This document shows positions 8,606-18,570 of a stretch of 64,000 nt of DNA, piece by piece. Under the pieces are notes generated by a model. The model ran no database searches. It saw nothing but the letters and a program-made list of their open reading frames with translations, and was not told where the DNA came from. This DNA comes from Selenomonadaceae bacterium (lineage in GTDB: Bacteria > Bacillota > Negativicutes > Selenomonadales > Selenomonadaceae): the NCBI GenBank assembly GCA_017475745.1, contig JAFVEZ010000018.1, positions 1-64,000 on the forward strand, written 5' to 3'. Position numbers and translations under genes: made by a program. Every line of letters starts with the position of its first letter. Position 1 is the stretch's first letter.

Positions 8606-9889
8606 TCAGCCGGTTTTAGCCTTTTTCGTCTTAGTAGTACTATCAATTTGGAGTATCGGGTCTTGGTTTTGTTCGACGACTTCTTTTGTAATTACACAGC
8701 TCTTTTTGCCGCTTACAGACGGCGCTTCAAACATCACATTTCTCATTATCTTCTCTAGGATTGAACGGAGACCTCTTGCGCCGGTCTTTCTTATGATAGC
8801 TTCTTTGGCAATTAATCTTACCGCATCTTCCTCGAACACGAGTTTGGCGCCGTCCATTTCCATGAGTTTTTGATACTGTTTTATCAGTGCATTTTTGGGC
8901 TTTGTTAGAATCTCAATTAATGTCTCCTCATCAAGTGCATCAAGCGTAACAATTATTGGCAGTCTTCCAACTAATTCGGGGATTAGGCCATCTTTTAATA
9001 GATCATCAGGCAGCACTTCTTTCAATATAGCTCCAGGTTTTTTTTCTGATTTTGACTTCACATTTGCACCGAAACCAAGTTGACTGCCCTGCAGACGCTT
9101 TTCAATAACTTTGTCGAGTTCAGTGAAAGCACCACCGCATATAAACAAAATATTATGAGTATCTATGACTATAGGAGATGACATTTGTGTTGGGTGACGG
9201 AAACCTCCACCACTTTGCATACCAATAGTAACTTTTGTACCTTCCAAAACTTTCAATAGAGCTTGCTGAACACCTTCGCCGGATATATCACGTCCCATAC
9301 CGTTCTTGCGAGCAATCTTGTCGATCTCGTCAATATAAATGATACCACGTTCAGCTTTGGCTACATCGTTATTGGCCGCCTGGAAGAGCTTAAACAGAAT
9401 ATCGTCCACATCTTCACCGACGTAGCCTGCCTCTGTCATAGCATTGGCATCGACAATAGCAAGAGGTACATTTAAAATTTTAGCGAGAGTTTGCGCTAAA
9501 AGTGTCTTGCCGGAACCTGTAGGACCAATCATCAGAATATTTGACTTTTGTAGTTCGACTTCACCTTTTATGCGCTTTCCTCTTTGATTTATTCGTTTAT
9601 AGTGATTATAAACTGCTACCGAAAGTGTTTTCTTGGCATCATCTTGACCGATTACATACTGATCCAAGATTGAACATATCTCTTTTGGCTTTGGTAGTTC
9701 CTCAGCTTCCTTCACGACAATTTCAGCATTTTCCTCGTCGTCTTCCTCTATTATCTCACTACAAAGTTCTATACACTCATCACAAATATATACATTGTGC
9801 GGACCTGCTACCAATTTTCGGACTTGATGTTCTGATTTTTCGCAAAATGAACAACGAAGACTACCTAAATTACCTCCGAATTTTATCAC
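8606..9889 (-). CDS. clpX: ATP-dependent Clp protease ATP-binding subunit ClpX
   Basis: Unfoldase of 427 residues that feeds substrates to ClpP. An N-terminal C4 zinc finger (CSFC and CDECIELC) is followed by the AAA+ domain with [12 protein letters not shown] (Walker A), [11 protein letters not shown] (Walker B) and sensor motifs; the pore loop [11 protein letters not shown] is present. The start is GTG 9889, seven bases behind AGGAGGG. The neighbouring clpP found in many Firmicutes is not here: upstream lies a secreted GH114-like gene. A consensus promoter precedes it and probably also serves lon. Confidence 0.98.
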   Translation of the reverse strand: MIKFGGNLGSLRCSFCEKSEHQVRKLVAGPHNVYICDECIELCSEIIEEDDEENAEIVVKEAEELPKPKEICSILDQYVIGQDDAKKTLSVAVYNHYKRINQRGKRIKGEVELQKSNILMIGPTGSGKTLLAQTLAKILNVPLAIVDANAMTEAGYVGEDVDDILFKLFQAANNDVAKAERGIIYIDEIDKIARKNGMGRDISGEGVQQALLKVLEGTKVTIGMQSGGGFRHPTQMSSPIVIDTHNILFICGGAFTELDKVIEKRLQGSQLGFGANVKSKSEKKPGAILKEVLPDDLLKDGLIPELVGRLPIIVTLDALDEETLIEILTKPKNALIKQYQKLMEMDGAKLVFEEDAVRLIAKEAIIRKTGARGLRSILEKIMRNVMFEAPSVSGKKSCVITKEVVEQNQDPILQIDSTTKTKKAKTG

Positions 9890-9927
9890 GCCCTAACCCT
9901 CCTATAGTTTCAAGTATTATAATACCA

Positions 9928-9956
9928 TTTATAACAAATATTACAGCATATGTCAA
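9928..9956 (-). promoter_or_regulatory. Sigma-A promoter for clpX-lon
   Basis: On the minus strand TTGACA (9951-9956), 17 bases, TATAAA (9928-9933). The clpX GTG is about 40 bases downstream. Confidence 0.8.
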
Positions 9957-10027
9957 GCAGTGATTTGCATTAGACGGAAAAATCTGTTAATTGTTTGGCA
10001 CCATCTTTTTTTGGCACTCTCATGGAA

Positions 10028-10987
10028 TCAGTTTCCACTGTTTTCAAAGAAGGAATATGAATCAATGGTGTCAAGGAATACTCCGTCGAATGAAGCCGCC
10101 ATAATCATATCTAAATAACTGCCGGAACTTCCATAGAGAATTGATTTCCATTGAGGATTCCAATACTTTACTCTATAACTGCCCCAATCTTTGTTTACTT
10201 TGCTTAACCACGCGGGTGGCTTATTATTCCATTCTCTTTTCCAATATGGTCTATAAGTTTCCGCTTCACCCACACTCATATATGCAAGCACTAATCGACG
10301 TTTACCATCAGCTCTTGTCTTCAAACGCTTGACTTGCTGCTTGGTGAGCGGAGTACCACCGAAGTATAGATCTATAATAAGCATGTCTTGTCGTGTTGCA
10401 GCGAGAGCATCTATATATTTTTTAACTGAGCCGTATCGTCCGGGATTTAACATTACAAGGAAACTCTTGACCGCTTTCAAATTACGGCATACTCTAGGTT
10501 TTTCATTAAGTTTCATGCGATATGGTATATCTAATTCCCAACGTGACGAAACGGATTCAACAATACCGAGAGAATTTGCCTTTTGATAAGCATCTCTGAT
10601 CTTTTCGGTTGAATGGCAATAGTCTAAATTGAATATAGGAAATTTTCTTTGCAGCGGCAATTTTAATAACTTTTTATGATAATTGGTATCTGCTGTGGAA
10701 GTTAATACATCTTCTTTCATGTTTCCACCATAGAACATAGACTCGACCATCAACCCATCGAGTGAATTAAATAATTGCGGATATTTCGCCATTAAAGACG
10801 AAGCACCGTTACCCAACATAATGAAGTTGGTACTCCTTAATTTAGAATAGGCTTTCATGTCCGTTAATAATTGAACCATTTGTTTCGATGGTGTCGAAGA
10901 ATTTGATGATTTTGCTGAAGTTGTCCCAATAGTCACAATCAAAGCCACGAAGATGATTAATAAGAATGATACATATTTATTCCTCAT
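10028..10987 (-). CDS. Secreted GH114/TM1410-like glycoside hydrolase family protein
   Basis: A 319-residue protein with an N-terminal signal peptide (MRNKYVSFLLIIFVALIVTI, then TTSAKSS) and a TIM-barrel-like domain. The blocks MLIIDLYFGG, LAYMSVGEAETYRPYW, PAWL, VKYWNPQWK and FDGVFLDTIDSY are those of the TM1410/MJ1477 family within GH114. Characterised GH114 members cleave alpha-1,4-polygalactosamine; for this subgroup the substrate is unproven. A TGGAGG site lies inside a longer frame and selects ATG 10987. It is the last gene of the series starting with the ChvE-like lipoprotein gene, 25 bases after the thioesterase gene. Confidence 0.8.
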   Translation of the reverse strand: MRNKYVSFLLIIFVALIVTIGTTSAKSSNSSTPSKQMVQLLTDMKAYSKLRSTNFIMLGNGASSLMAKYPQLFNSLDGLMVESMFYGGNMKEDVLTSTADTNYHKKLLKLPLQRKFPIFNLDYCHSTEKIRDAYQKANSLGIVESVSSRWELDIPYRMKLNEKPRVCRNLKAVKSFLVMLNPGRYGSVKKYIDALAATRQDMLIIDLYFGGTPLTKQQVKRLKTRADGKRRLVLAYMSVGEAETYRPYWKREWNNKPPAWLSKVNKDWGSYRVKYWNPQWKSILYGSSGSYLDMIMAASFDGVFLDTIDSYSFFENSGN

Positions 10988-11012
10988 GTTTAAGTTTAAC
11001 CTCCACACATGA

Positions 11013-11423
11013 TCAATTCAAAAAGGCACCAATAACAAAGAAGGTCGCATGTACTTTTGAGTAAAGTTTACCGGCAGAGTCAACTATATCACATTCACAG
11101 ACCATTGTTTGACGACCATTGTGAATGATTCGAGGAATGGCAATGATCCGGGCGTTGATCTTAACAGCATGCATGAAGTCAATAGACAGATTCATTGTTA
11201 AGACACTCTTATTGAGTTGATTGCATATTATTCCCATTGCAGTGTCAGCTATTGTTGTTAAAACTCCGCCGTGGCAAACGTTATAGAAGTTCGTATGGCG
11301 TTCCTTAACTGTAAGTTCAAGCTGAACATCATCATCATTAATTTTCACAACGTCGACACCGAGTGTATCAATGATTATGTTGCTGTGGCAAAAGTCTATT
11401 ATTTGTTGTTGTGTTGGTTTCAT
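11013..11423 (-). CDS. PaaI-type hotdog-fold thioesterase
   Basis: A 136-residue 4HBT-family protein, the usual size for PaaI/YbgC-like acyl-CoA thioesterases. The active-site block NVCHGGVLTTIADTAMG carries the His-Gly-Gly and the Asp expected in PaaI enzymes, and LTMNLSIDFMHAV is the matching beta-strand region. It probably hydrolyses an acyl- or aryl-CoA in the cytoplasm. It follows holA by 24 bases and has a modest GGAAG site. The physiological substrate is unknown. Confidence 0.85.
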   Translation of the reverse strand: MKPTQQQIIDFCHSNIIIDTLGVDVVKINDDDVQLELTVKERHTNFYNVCHGGVLTTIADTAMGIICNQLNKSVLTMNLSIDFMHAVKINARIIAIPRIIHNGRQTMVCECDIVDSAGKLYSKVHATFFVIGAFLN

Positions 11424-11447
11424 TTAAACATCTTCCAATCTTATACT

Positions 11448-12494
11448 TTAACTTTTAATGAGTTTGATTATGATTCGTTCCAACATTTCGGCACCAAACT
11501 TACCGCTCTTAAAGAAATAATCGGCATCTGCAAGCATTAGGAATACTTCCTCAAGGGTCTTGTCTGAGAATTTAGTTGCTGCTTCTCCAGTCTTTTGAGC
11601 TATGTAAGGATTGAGTGACAGCGGATTAGCTAGAGACTTGCCTTTAATACCTTGTTCCATATAATACTTTGCTCTTATCATTAATCGAACTTGCCGAACG
11701 AGCAAAGCAATTAGCGGAGCTTCTTTGTGTTCGTTTATCTGAACGGTGAGGAGATACATCGCCTTTTGAAGATTTCTTTCAGTCACTGCGTCAATTAGCG
11801 CAAAAGAGGATACTTCTGGCGGTTCTGCCATTATTGTCTGTAAATCTTTCTTAGTTATTATTGTGCCTGTCACATAGAGGGCGGTCTTCTTTAATTCGTT
11901 GTCGAGGTAGTTCAGTGATATTTCAGGCATCATGCTGATTATTTCAATGAAGTATTTGCGGGCTTCTGTATCCATATTCTTCTTGAGCGACTTTAAGGTA
12001 TAGTTAAGCCAGTTGTCTATCTGCCAAGGTCGAAGTGCTTCAGCTTCCAGGATAATACCGACTTTATTGACCGTCTTGTAGAGACTCTTGCGTTTGTCTG
12101 CTGGTTCGTTGGTGGTAAAGATGACGTAATTTGTATCAAGCATATCCGATAAGATATTAATCAATCTCTCAGTTGTCGGGTCTTTCCGTTTGCTGGATTT
12201 TGATTGTTCTTCCGAGGTTGCTGCCTTGGTTTTGAATAGAGTAATATTCTTTACCAATACTACATTTTTCTCAGCGAAGAAGGGCGCCGTCTCAATAGCA
12301 GCAATGATTTCGTTTACATCAGCCTTCTTGTCGCAGTCAATTTTCACAAGTCCTTCACTGCGATCTTCATTCTTCTTAAAGAGACGGCTGAGAATGTCCT
12401 CGACACCGCGATCAATATAATAACTCTCAACACCGGTGAGAAGGTAGACATGTTTTATAGTTTTGAGACTCATGACAAAATCTTTATAATTCAT
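11448..12494 (-). CDS. holA: DNA polymerase III subunit delta (HolA)
   Basis: Clamp-loader subunit that opens the beta sliding clamp during replication. The 348-residue protein has a typical delta layout: an N-terminal AAA-like domain (YLLTGVESYYIDRGVEDIL; APFFAEKNVVLVKN), a middle lid with YVIFTTNEPADKRKSLYK, and a C-terminal helical collar with RQVRLMIRAKYYMEQG. AAGGTG lies just upstream of ATG 12494. The start codon overlaps the stop of the Gx transporter gene by four bases (ATGA). Confidence 0.93.
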   Translation of the reverse strand: MNYKDFVMSLKTIKHVYLLTGVESYYIDRGVEDILSRLFKKNEDRSEGLVKIDCDKKADVNEIIAAIETAPFFAEKNVVLVKNITLFKTKAATSEEQSKSSKRKDPTTERLINILSDMLDTNYVIFTTNEPADKRKSLYKTVNKVGIILEAEALRPWQIDNWLNYTLKSLKKNMDTEARKYFIEIISMMPEISLNYLDNELKKTALYVTGTIITKKDLQTIMAEPPEVSSFALIDAVTERNLQKAMYLLTVQINEHKEAPLIALLVRQVRLMIRAKYYMEQGIKGKSLANPLSLNPYIAQKTGEAATKFSDKTLEEVFLMLADADYFFKSGKFGAEMLERIIIKLIKS

Positions 12495-12994
12495 TGATTC
12501 ACCTTTTGACTTGGTATATGTTTAACAATTTCATTTGATATGATTCCGATTATAACGCCGGTAAATACTCCGCAAATACCAAGCACTGTCAAATAGTTTA
12601 CAATTTGCCAACTGCTCATCACAAATACCGCGACAAGTATTTGACCGACATTGTGAAAAAAGCCACCCGCAGCGCTCACACCTATTATTGAAAACCTTTC
12701 ACTGCGTTTTACGATTATCATCGCTGCAAGACTTAACAGTCCACCGCTTAAGCTGAATATCAGAATTGACGGGCTGCCAATAAATATCGCAGACAATATG
12801 CTCCTCAAGGTCAATATCAATAATGTATCTACTTCGCTTGGCAAGATATATAGAGCGATAATGGTGATGATGTTCGACAGACCAAGCTTTGCACCTGGCG
12901 GCAAAATTGGCATTGGTATTAGACTTTCCAGTAGAAACATAGTCAAGGACATAGATATGAATATTGATATTGTAGTTAGTCGTCTTATTTTCAT
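12491..12994 (-). CDS. Gx transporter family / heptaprenyl diphosphate synthase component I-like membrane protein
   Basis: A 167-residue protein with about five membrane helices and the family block PPGAKLGLSNIITIIALY near the N-terminus, plus AAGGFFHNVGQI. The family is named after heptaprenyl diphosphate synthase component I but looks like an ECF-type S component; no component II or ECF module genes are next to it. It overlaps the YfhO gene upstream and holA downstream by four bases each, so translation is coupled. Membrane location is sure, the cargo is not. Confidence 0.82.
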   Translation of the reverse strand: MKIRRLTTISIFISMSLTMFLLESLIPMPILPPGAKLGLSNIITIIALYILPSEVDTLLILTLRSILSAIFIGSPSILIFSLSGGLLSLAAMIIVKRSERFSIIGVSAAGGFFHNVGQILVAVFVMSSWQIVNYLTVLGICGVFTGVIIGIISNEIVKHIPSQKVNQ

Positions 12995-15552
12995 TGTAAG
13001 TTACTTTTTGATATTTGTTTTTGTATTAACATGAGGAGGATTAAACTGATTATTGTTATTGACGCACCGAGTTTCAAGCCTGGCATTGAATATTCCATTT
13101 CAATTATATTGTCGCCAATCTTTAAAGTCAAGCCGATAAAACAGTCAAGGACAACCTCAACCGTAACAGGTTTGCCATTGATTTTAACATACCAGCCTTC
13201 GTAAGGAATGGTTGTGAACAGCTTTTCGCCTTCCTCAGCGGTGATCTGCATTTTGATATATTTATCTCCGAATTGAAGGAAGTTCACTGCACGTGATTGT
13301 GCTCTATCTCTTGCCGCGGATAGTGCTGCAAAGTCAACCATATAGAATTGAGGATTTAACTGTTCATTCACTTCTAGCTCTGTGGTAAAGTCAAAATGTA
13401 CGCTATCCTTTGCAGGTTGTGGAACATAGAAAACAGACGGACTGTTAAATCTTGAGAGAGTGTAGAGTCGTTTGTCATCAATGTTAAGTTTACCCTTATA
13501 ATCCACTTGAGTTGCCATATCGCCATAAATAGCACTGTGATTATCAACGCCAAACACCTCAAAAGTAAAGTGTCTATTATCAAGAGTAGTAACTTGACAA
13601 GGCAACTCCTTATAGACATCGACGCCAAACAATTCTTTGTAAATAGAATTGGTGTAAGTGAATGTATTGCCATCATATTTAATTGAAGACAAGTCAAAGT
13701 CATTACAGACAAAGGCAAAGGGTATGGCAAATTCATTCAGATAAGTACTTTTGCCATTGTGAACTCCAAGTTCTGGCATCAATGATAAGCCGACTATATC
13801 CTCATCAGAGAGAATATACTTAACACCCAAGAGTGAATCAGTCGGAAGAATTGGCAATCGGACTATACTCATACAGTCTGCCACTTCACGATAACCAAGA
13901 TGATCCAACAGAGCAAGCTGCGAACTGATCGGGCTGGAAGTATAGCTTGCAGGAGCAGAGTAATTATAGGCCAAATTTTCATTGAAATTAGCATTAAAAG
14001 CATCTGGATCAGTATTCTCCTCAAACGGTTCATAGTTCTTTGTCTGATTTATTCGGTATATTGAAGAGTCCTTCTGCTTGATATTATCTATCTGTTCACT
14101 TTGATGCTCAACATAATCTTTGTAATGATCAACATTGTGACAGGCGAAAAACTCTATATACTGCTTAGTGTTTGTGCCTAGACCAAAGATTATCATAATA
14201 GAAAGTACTGTTTTGCACAACTTGATAGAATTAGATTTAAGTTTAGGATACAGGCAGAAGAAAGCGGCTACTGCTGAGTACACCAAAAGTGAGCCGATTA
14301 CATTGTCGGCGGTGTTGAAGTGATCGGTGTCCCAATTCTGCAACGGTCTTTTAAAGTGTCTCCACAGAACCGCAACAGGATAAAGACTGAGCAAGAAGAT
14401 ATAGAGCTTGTGAGCTTGAAAACGCCACTGTGGCAACTTTGCATGATAGAGGAAGAAGAATGCTGCCAAATAAACCAACAGGAAGTGTGCAGGGAATGAG
14501 TACCTATACCAATAGGTGATAGGAGACTTTAGCAACGAAAACAAGAAGACCAGCGGTCGCCAGTAGAACATCAACCAGATAAAAATTACTGCAACAGCAC
14601 CGCCGATTAGCTGCCTTTTGCTGATGTTCTTTTGAAGGAAGAAGGCTATAAATCCGAATGTTACGAGATCACCTGTATAGAGGGCAACTTGATTAAAAGT
14701 ACTACGGTTACCCCAAGTCAAACCCTCGAAAATTGTCAAAACCTTAGTGTAGAGACTAGCATTTAGCCCGAACCATTCCGGCGAGCCTTTGCCTGCGGTG
14801 AGCGCTTCGAGTGTCGGCAGGAATATCACAGCACTTAAACCAACCGCCAAGGTTATACTCAACATCACCTTGCCAGTAAATCTTAACAAACTCTGCCAAC
14901 TCAACTTCAACTCACTAAAGAAAACATATTCCCAGACCGCGAACATTCCAGCAAACATCACAGCTATCAATCCGGTGTACCAGTTAAAGATGATCGCCAA
15001 TGCCATGGTTACAGTTAGAAAGACGATATTGTCGACAGTGCGGAGCTTATGCACGCCCAGCAACATCAGTGGCAACATGTAGACAGGATCAAGCCACATC
15101 AGATTGACCATTTGCTGAACGTTGTAATTCATTAAACCAAAACCAACTGACAGAAGAATTGTCACAAATGTGTCTAACTTGTGCTCAAATCGCTGTTCAA
15201 GGTAATAACTCATTGTAGCGGCTGATAAGCTTAATTTCAACACTACTAGTAAGTCGTAGAAGCTGTGCAGCTCCTCTTGAGGAAAGAAGACAATCAAGAT
15301 GTTCAGGGGTGAGAAGAGGTAGTAAGTCATAATCGCCCACATATTCCCGCCGAGACTTTTGTCAAAGGAAAAAGTAGCTGAGACACCGTCCAGGAAGAAG
15401 TGGCGCAAATAGGCGAAGAGGTCTATATATTGGATTTCACCATCACCGGCAACGAAACTCAAATTGCCGAAGGGTGCAAATTTTGACCACAGCATCAATC
15501 CAATGAGGAGTAGGACTGTTAATGTGAAAGAAGCGGCTATATTCCTAATCAT
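12991..15552 (-). CDS. YfhO family multi-pass membrane protein
   Basis: An 853-residue protein with about a dozen membrane helices in the first half and a large extracytoplasmic C-terminal part ending in one last helix. The GT-C-like block GFGLMNYNVQQMVNLMWLDP and AVIFLPTLEALTAGKGSP are typical of the YfhO family, linked in Gram-positive bacteria to glycosylation of lipoteichoic acid or other envelope polymers with lipid-linked sugars. Its role in a diderm cell is not established. It is translationally coupled on both sides (four-base ATGA overlaps), to a sugar-binding lipoprotein gene upstream and the Gx transporter gene downstream. Confidence 0.88.
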   Translation of the reverse strand: MIRNIAASFTLTVLLLIGLMLWSKFAPFGNLSFVAGDGEIQYIDLFAYLRHFFLDGVSATFSFDKSLGGNMWAIMTYYLFSPLNILIVFFPQEELHSFYDLLVVLKLSLSAATMSYYLEQRFEHKLDTFVTILLSVGFGLMNYNVQQMVNLMWLDPVYMLPLMLLGVHKLRTVDNIVFLTVTMALAIIFNWYTGLIAVMFAGMFAVWEYVFFSELKLSWQSLLRFTGKVMLSITLAVGLSAVIFLPTLEALTAGKGSPEWFGLNASLYTKVLTIFEGLTWGNRSTFNQVALYTGDLVTFGFIAFFLQKNISKRQLIGGAVAVIFIWLMFYWRPLVFLFSLLKSPITYWYRYSFPAHFLLVYLAAFFFLYHAKLPQWRFQAHKLYIFLLSLYPVAVLWRHFKRPLQNWDTDHFNTADNVIGSLLVYSAVAAFFCLYPKLKSNSIKLCKTVLSIMIIFGLGTNTKQYIEFFACHNVDHYKDYVEHQSEQIDNIKQKDSSIYRINQTKNYEPFEENTDPDAFNANFNENLAYNYSAPASYTSSPISSQLALLDHLGYREVADCMSIVRLPILPTDSLLGVKYILSDEDIVGLSLMPELGVHNGKSTYLNEFAIPFAFVCNDFDLSSIKYDGNTFTYTNSIYKELFGVDVYKELPCQVTTLDNRHFTFEVFGVDNHSAIYGDMATQVDYKGKLNIDDKRLYTLSRFNSPSVFYVPQPAKDSVHFDFTTELEVNEQLNPQFYMVDFAALSAARDRAQSRAVNFLQFGDKYIKMQITAEEGEKLFTTIPYEGWYVKINGKPVTVEVVLDCFIGLTLKIGDNIIEMEYSMPGLKLGASITIISLILLMLIQKQISKSNLQ

Positions 15553-16556
15553 TGGTTATTAACATTGCCCTTGTCGATGATATATGGCGTACAAAGATAG
15601 GCGGGCACAGCTTTCACGCCATTGTTATAGGTTGTTACATCATTGATACTCGGTTCGGTACCTTCGACAACTGCCTTAATCATTCGTACACATTTGGAAG
15701 TCAACAGATCCGGGTCTTTACTGACAGTGAAGGTCTGCTGACCTGCCTTGATTCGCTCAATGGCAGCAGGATCAGCGTCAAGACCGGAGATAAGAGGTGT
15801 CTGCATACCGCGTGCCTTCATCTCCTCAAGAATGACACCGGCAATGTCGTCGTTGGGACTCAACACTGCATGGAGAGGTTGTCCGGCATTATAGTAAGTG
15901 TCCAGCAGGCTTTTAATACGAGTTTTAGCGTTAGCACTGTTCCAATCGGCAGTGGCGCAGCGGTCGAAGTCCATTTGGCCGGAACGACAGACGAGTTGAC
16001 CAGTCTTGAAGTAAGGTTCTAAAATCTTCATACTGTTTTTGAAGAAGAGATGAGCGTTATTATCGGAAGGTCCACCAGCGAAGAGTTCAATATTGTAAGG
16101 TCCACCGCCGTTCTTGAGGTTGAGGGCAGCTTCAAAGTACTCACCCATCGCTTCACCGATAGCTTCGTTGTCAAATGAAGCATAATAGTTGACGGCGTCA
16201 GTATTCTTGATGATTCTGTCGAAGGCAATCACCGGAACTTGTTGTTCCTTGGCCTTGTTGAGAACATCGACAAAAGCTTCGCCATCAATGGCACCAATCA
16301 CCAGGCAACTCGGCTTGCCGTCCAAGAGTTCATCGACTTTTTTGACTTGTTCATCGGAAGTGGCGGAGAATTGAAGGTCAACTGTAAAACCTTCATCTTC
16401 AAGAGTCTTCTTCATAGAGTCGCCATTGCGCTGCCAGCTTGGTGTGGTGTTTGGAAAGGCGATTGCTACTTTCCTATCCACTGACGATTCTTCACCACAG
16501 CCACTTACAATTATCGCAGCCAACATCAAAAATACAGCTAAAACTTTCTTAATCAT
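15549..16556 (-). CDS. ChvE-like sugar-binding lipoprotein (periplasmic binding protein)
   Basis: A 335-residue type I periplasmic binding protein with a lipobox (LAAIIVSGC) followed by a two-lobed sugar-binding domain: KVAIAFPNTTPSWQRNGDSM, PVIAFDRII, LSPNDDIAGVILEEM and ISGLDADPAAIERI. The pattern matches ChvE/multiple-sugar binding proteins that serve xylose/glucose/galactose-type ABC importers and, in some bacteria, chemotaxis or virulence sensing. No permease or ATPase gene is nearby. A chemoreceptor gene lies 122 bases upstream on the same strand, and YfhO follows with a four-base overlap. The ribosome site is weak (GGTGAG). Confidence 0.88.
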   Translation of the reverse strand: MIKKVLAVFLMLAAIIVSGCGEESSVDRKVAIAFPNTTPSWQRNGDSMKKTLEDEGFTVDLQFSATSDEQVKKVDELLDGKPSCLVIGAIDGEAFVDVLNKAKEQQVPVIAFDRIIKNTDAVNYYASFDNEAIGEAMGEYFEAALNLKNGGGPYNIELFAGGPSDNNAHLFFKNSMKILEPYFKTGQLVCRSGQMDFDRCATADWNSANAKTRIKSLLDTYYNAGQPLHAVLSPNDDIAGVILEEMKARGMQTPLISGLDADPAAIERIKAGQQTFTVSKDPDLLTSKCVRMIKAVVEGTEPSINDVTTYNNGVKAVPAYLCTPYIIDKGNVNNQ

Positions 16557-16678
16557 TGCGTCTCACCCATCTTCATTTATCATATTTCACGCAACTTGTA
16601 CTTCTGATTCACCAGCAAACTGATATTTGACCACCAATATACCAATCATTAGGCATTTTGTATGGTTGCTTGTTCATA

Positions 16679-18427
16679 TTAAGCCTTTTTCTGAGACAAA
16701 TCGTTTCTGAGTCGGTCAGCACCCTTGAATATCTTGAACTGTGAAGCAGATTCGGTCAGCTCACCGGCAAGTTCTGAGAGTTTCTTACTTGCGGTGGCAA
16801 CCTCATCAATGGAAGCAGACTGCTCTTCCGTTGCCGCGGAGACTGATTCGGTCTCGGCAGATACAGCCTTGCCGGATTTATCAAGCTCGTCCATGGAAGC
16901 AGCCAACTTGTCAATACGCTGAGATGCCTTCTTTGCGTCGGCTAAAATACCCTCAGCTTGGGTTGTGAGGTCAGAGACAGAAGCCGCTATATTCTCGAAA
17001 GAGTTGCCGGCTGCCGCAACGACAGTCTTGCCGCTTTCGACATCAGCAGTGCCCTTCTGCATTTCCAGAACTGCCTTTTCGGTCTCTTCGTTGACCTTAG
17101 CAATGAGTTCAGCTATCTTCTGAGCCGCGCTGGTGCAGCCTTCAGCTAGTTTGCGAACCTCATCGGCAACAACAGCAAAACCCTTACCTGCTTCGCCAGC
17201 ACGCGCCGCCTCTATTGCCGCATTGAGTGCCAATAGATTAGTCTGATCGGCTATACCTGCAATGGTAGAACTGATATTGCCAATTTCGGCTGATCTATCC
17301 GCAAGCTTTTGAATTACCTCAGCAGATGCAGCAGTAGATGTAGCAATAGCCGACATCTGCTCAACTGCACCCTCAATCGCCGATTTACCCTCGCCGGCAA
17401 TTACTTCAACGCCTTTTGCTGCTTCAACGGAAGCACTTGCCTTGTCCTCGAAACCTTGAAGCACCCTTGCAAAGGCCCGAATATTGTGGGCACCTACTGC
17501 TACTGCTTCACCTTGCTTGTTGGCGTTTTCAGCGACATTGCCGATAGATACAGCAACCTGTTGTGTAGCAAGAGCGGACTGTGAAGCGTTTTCATTGAGC
17601 TGAGAGGCAAAGGTAGAAGCGTCGCGGGCATTTTGTTGGATACGTTCAATCAGCTTTCTCAGTGTCTCAATCGTCTCTGCATAAACTTCAGTAAGTTCAC
17701 CAAATTCGTCATTGGTCTCAGCTCTTGCTTCAACTGTCAGATTGCCCGCAGCAAGTTCCTTTGATACATTCATTAGATATTGAATGGACTTCATTATTGA
17801 TGTAGAGAGACCACATGCCATGAAGATTGAGAAAGCAACGACAATTAAAATGCTGACAATCAATATGATTCGCGTCTGATTATATCTTGCAGTAGCGTCG
17901 ATTGTCTCCATATGAATTGAGTCTTTACGGTTGTCGAGGATTCTATTGAGCTTTGTCTCAATCTTGGAATAGTCGCCACCGGCATTTTCAAGTAGTTTTG
18001 TAGCTTCCGTCGCTTGTCCTGCCTTGGCAAGTTGTATTAATCTCTTGGAGTTTTGCTTATACCTTTCCCAAATTTGACGCATTTCGTTAAAGTCACCTTC
18101 AACCTCTGAACCTTTCAGTTGTGGTGCCACTGCGTCAAAGGTTATATCAATCTGATCTGCAAGTTTAGAGGTCTCTTGTGAAGCATGTATCCTGTTTGGA
18201 AGTGTTGTGGCATTAAGGACAGCAAATTCGCCTTGGCGATAATCAGACATGGATCGCGAGCTGTCTGAGGCTGCCATCACGCCTTGAAGATGTTCGGTTG
18301 CAATTCTCAAGGCACCTGCATTTATACTTGACAAAGAATATGCACTATAAATTCCACTCCCAATGAAGGCTGCGATCAGTACTGCGAACACCAGAAATAA
18401 TTTCTGTCGTATGGTCAGGGAATTCAA
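16679..18427 (-). CDS. Methyl-accepting chemotaxis protein (4HB-type sensor)
   Basis: A 582-residue chemoreceptor. TM1 is at about residues 11-30, then a periplasmic four-helix-bundle-type region of about 155 residues, TM2 near 188-208, a HAMP domain, and a long cytoplasmic coiled coil whose tip carries the conserved [20 protein letters not shown] block. The C-terminus has no obvious CheB/CheR-binding pentapeptide. The start is TTG 18427 behind AGGAGGAG. It precedes the sugar-binding lipoprotein gene, so the two proteins could work together, but that is inference. It is divergent from the LCP gene. Confidence 0.95.
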   Translation of the reverse strand: MNSLTIRQKLFLVFAVLIAAFIGSGIYSAYSLSSINAGALRIATEHLQGVMAASDSSRSMSDYRQGEFAVLNATTLPNRIHASQETSKLADQIDITFDAVAPQLKGSEVEGDFNEMRQIWERYKQNSKRLIQLAKAGQATEATKLLENAGGDYSKIETKLNRILDNRKDSIHMETIDATARYNQTRIILIVSILIVVAFSIFMACGLSTSIMKSIQYLMNVSKELAAGNLTVEARAETNDEFGELTEVYAETIETLRKLIERIQQNARDASTFASQLNENASQSALATQQVAVSIGNVAENANKQGEAVAVGAHNIRAFARVLQGFEDKASASVEAAKGVEVIAGEGKSAIEGAVEQMSAIATSTAASAEVIQKLADRSAEIGNISSTIAGIADQTNLLALNAAIEAARAGEAGKGFAVVADEVRKLAEGCTSAAQKIAELIAKVNEETEKAVLEMQKGTADVESGKTVVAAAGNSFENIAASVSDLTTQAEGILADAKKASQRIDKLAASMDELDKSGKAVSAETESVSAATEEQSASIDEVATASKKLSELAGELTESASQFKIFKGADRLRNDLSQKKA

Positions 18428-18511
18428 AATTCTCTCCTCCTCAAGTCAAAATATTATGATGTATTTATTTGCAATCGTCGCGAAAAATCCTGCATTTATA
18501 TAAAATTAATC

Positions 18512-18540
18512 TTGCACTATCCTCAATACAGCATTATAAT
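18512..18540 (+). promoter_or_regulatory. Sigma-A promoter for the LCP-phytase-like operon
   Basis: TTGCAC at 18512-18517, 17 bases, TATAAT at 18535-18540. Transcription from here supports translation from TTG 18571 and excludes an upstream in-frame ATG at 18469. Confidence 0.75.
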
Positions 18541-18570
18541 ATATCCAGTTTGATTAAAGAAGGTGCATTA

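Noticed and set aside
18469-18570. Longer N-terminus for the LCP protein from ATG 18469
   Set aside because: The promoter at 18512-18540 lies inside this stretch, and GAAGGTG precedes TTG 18571.
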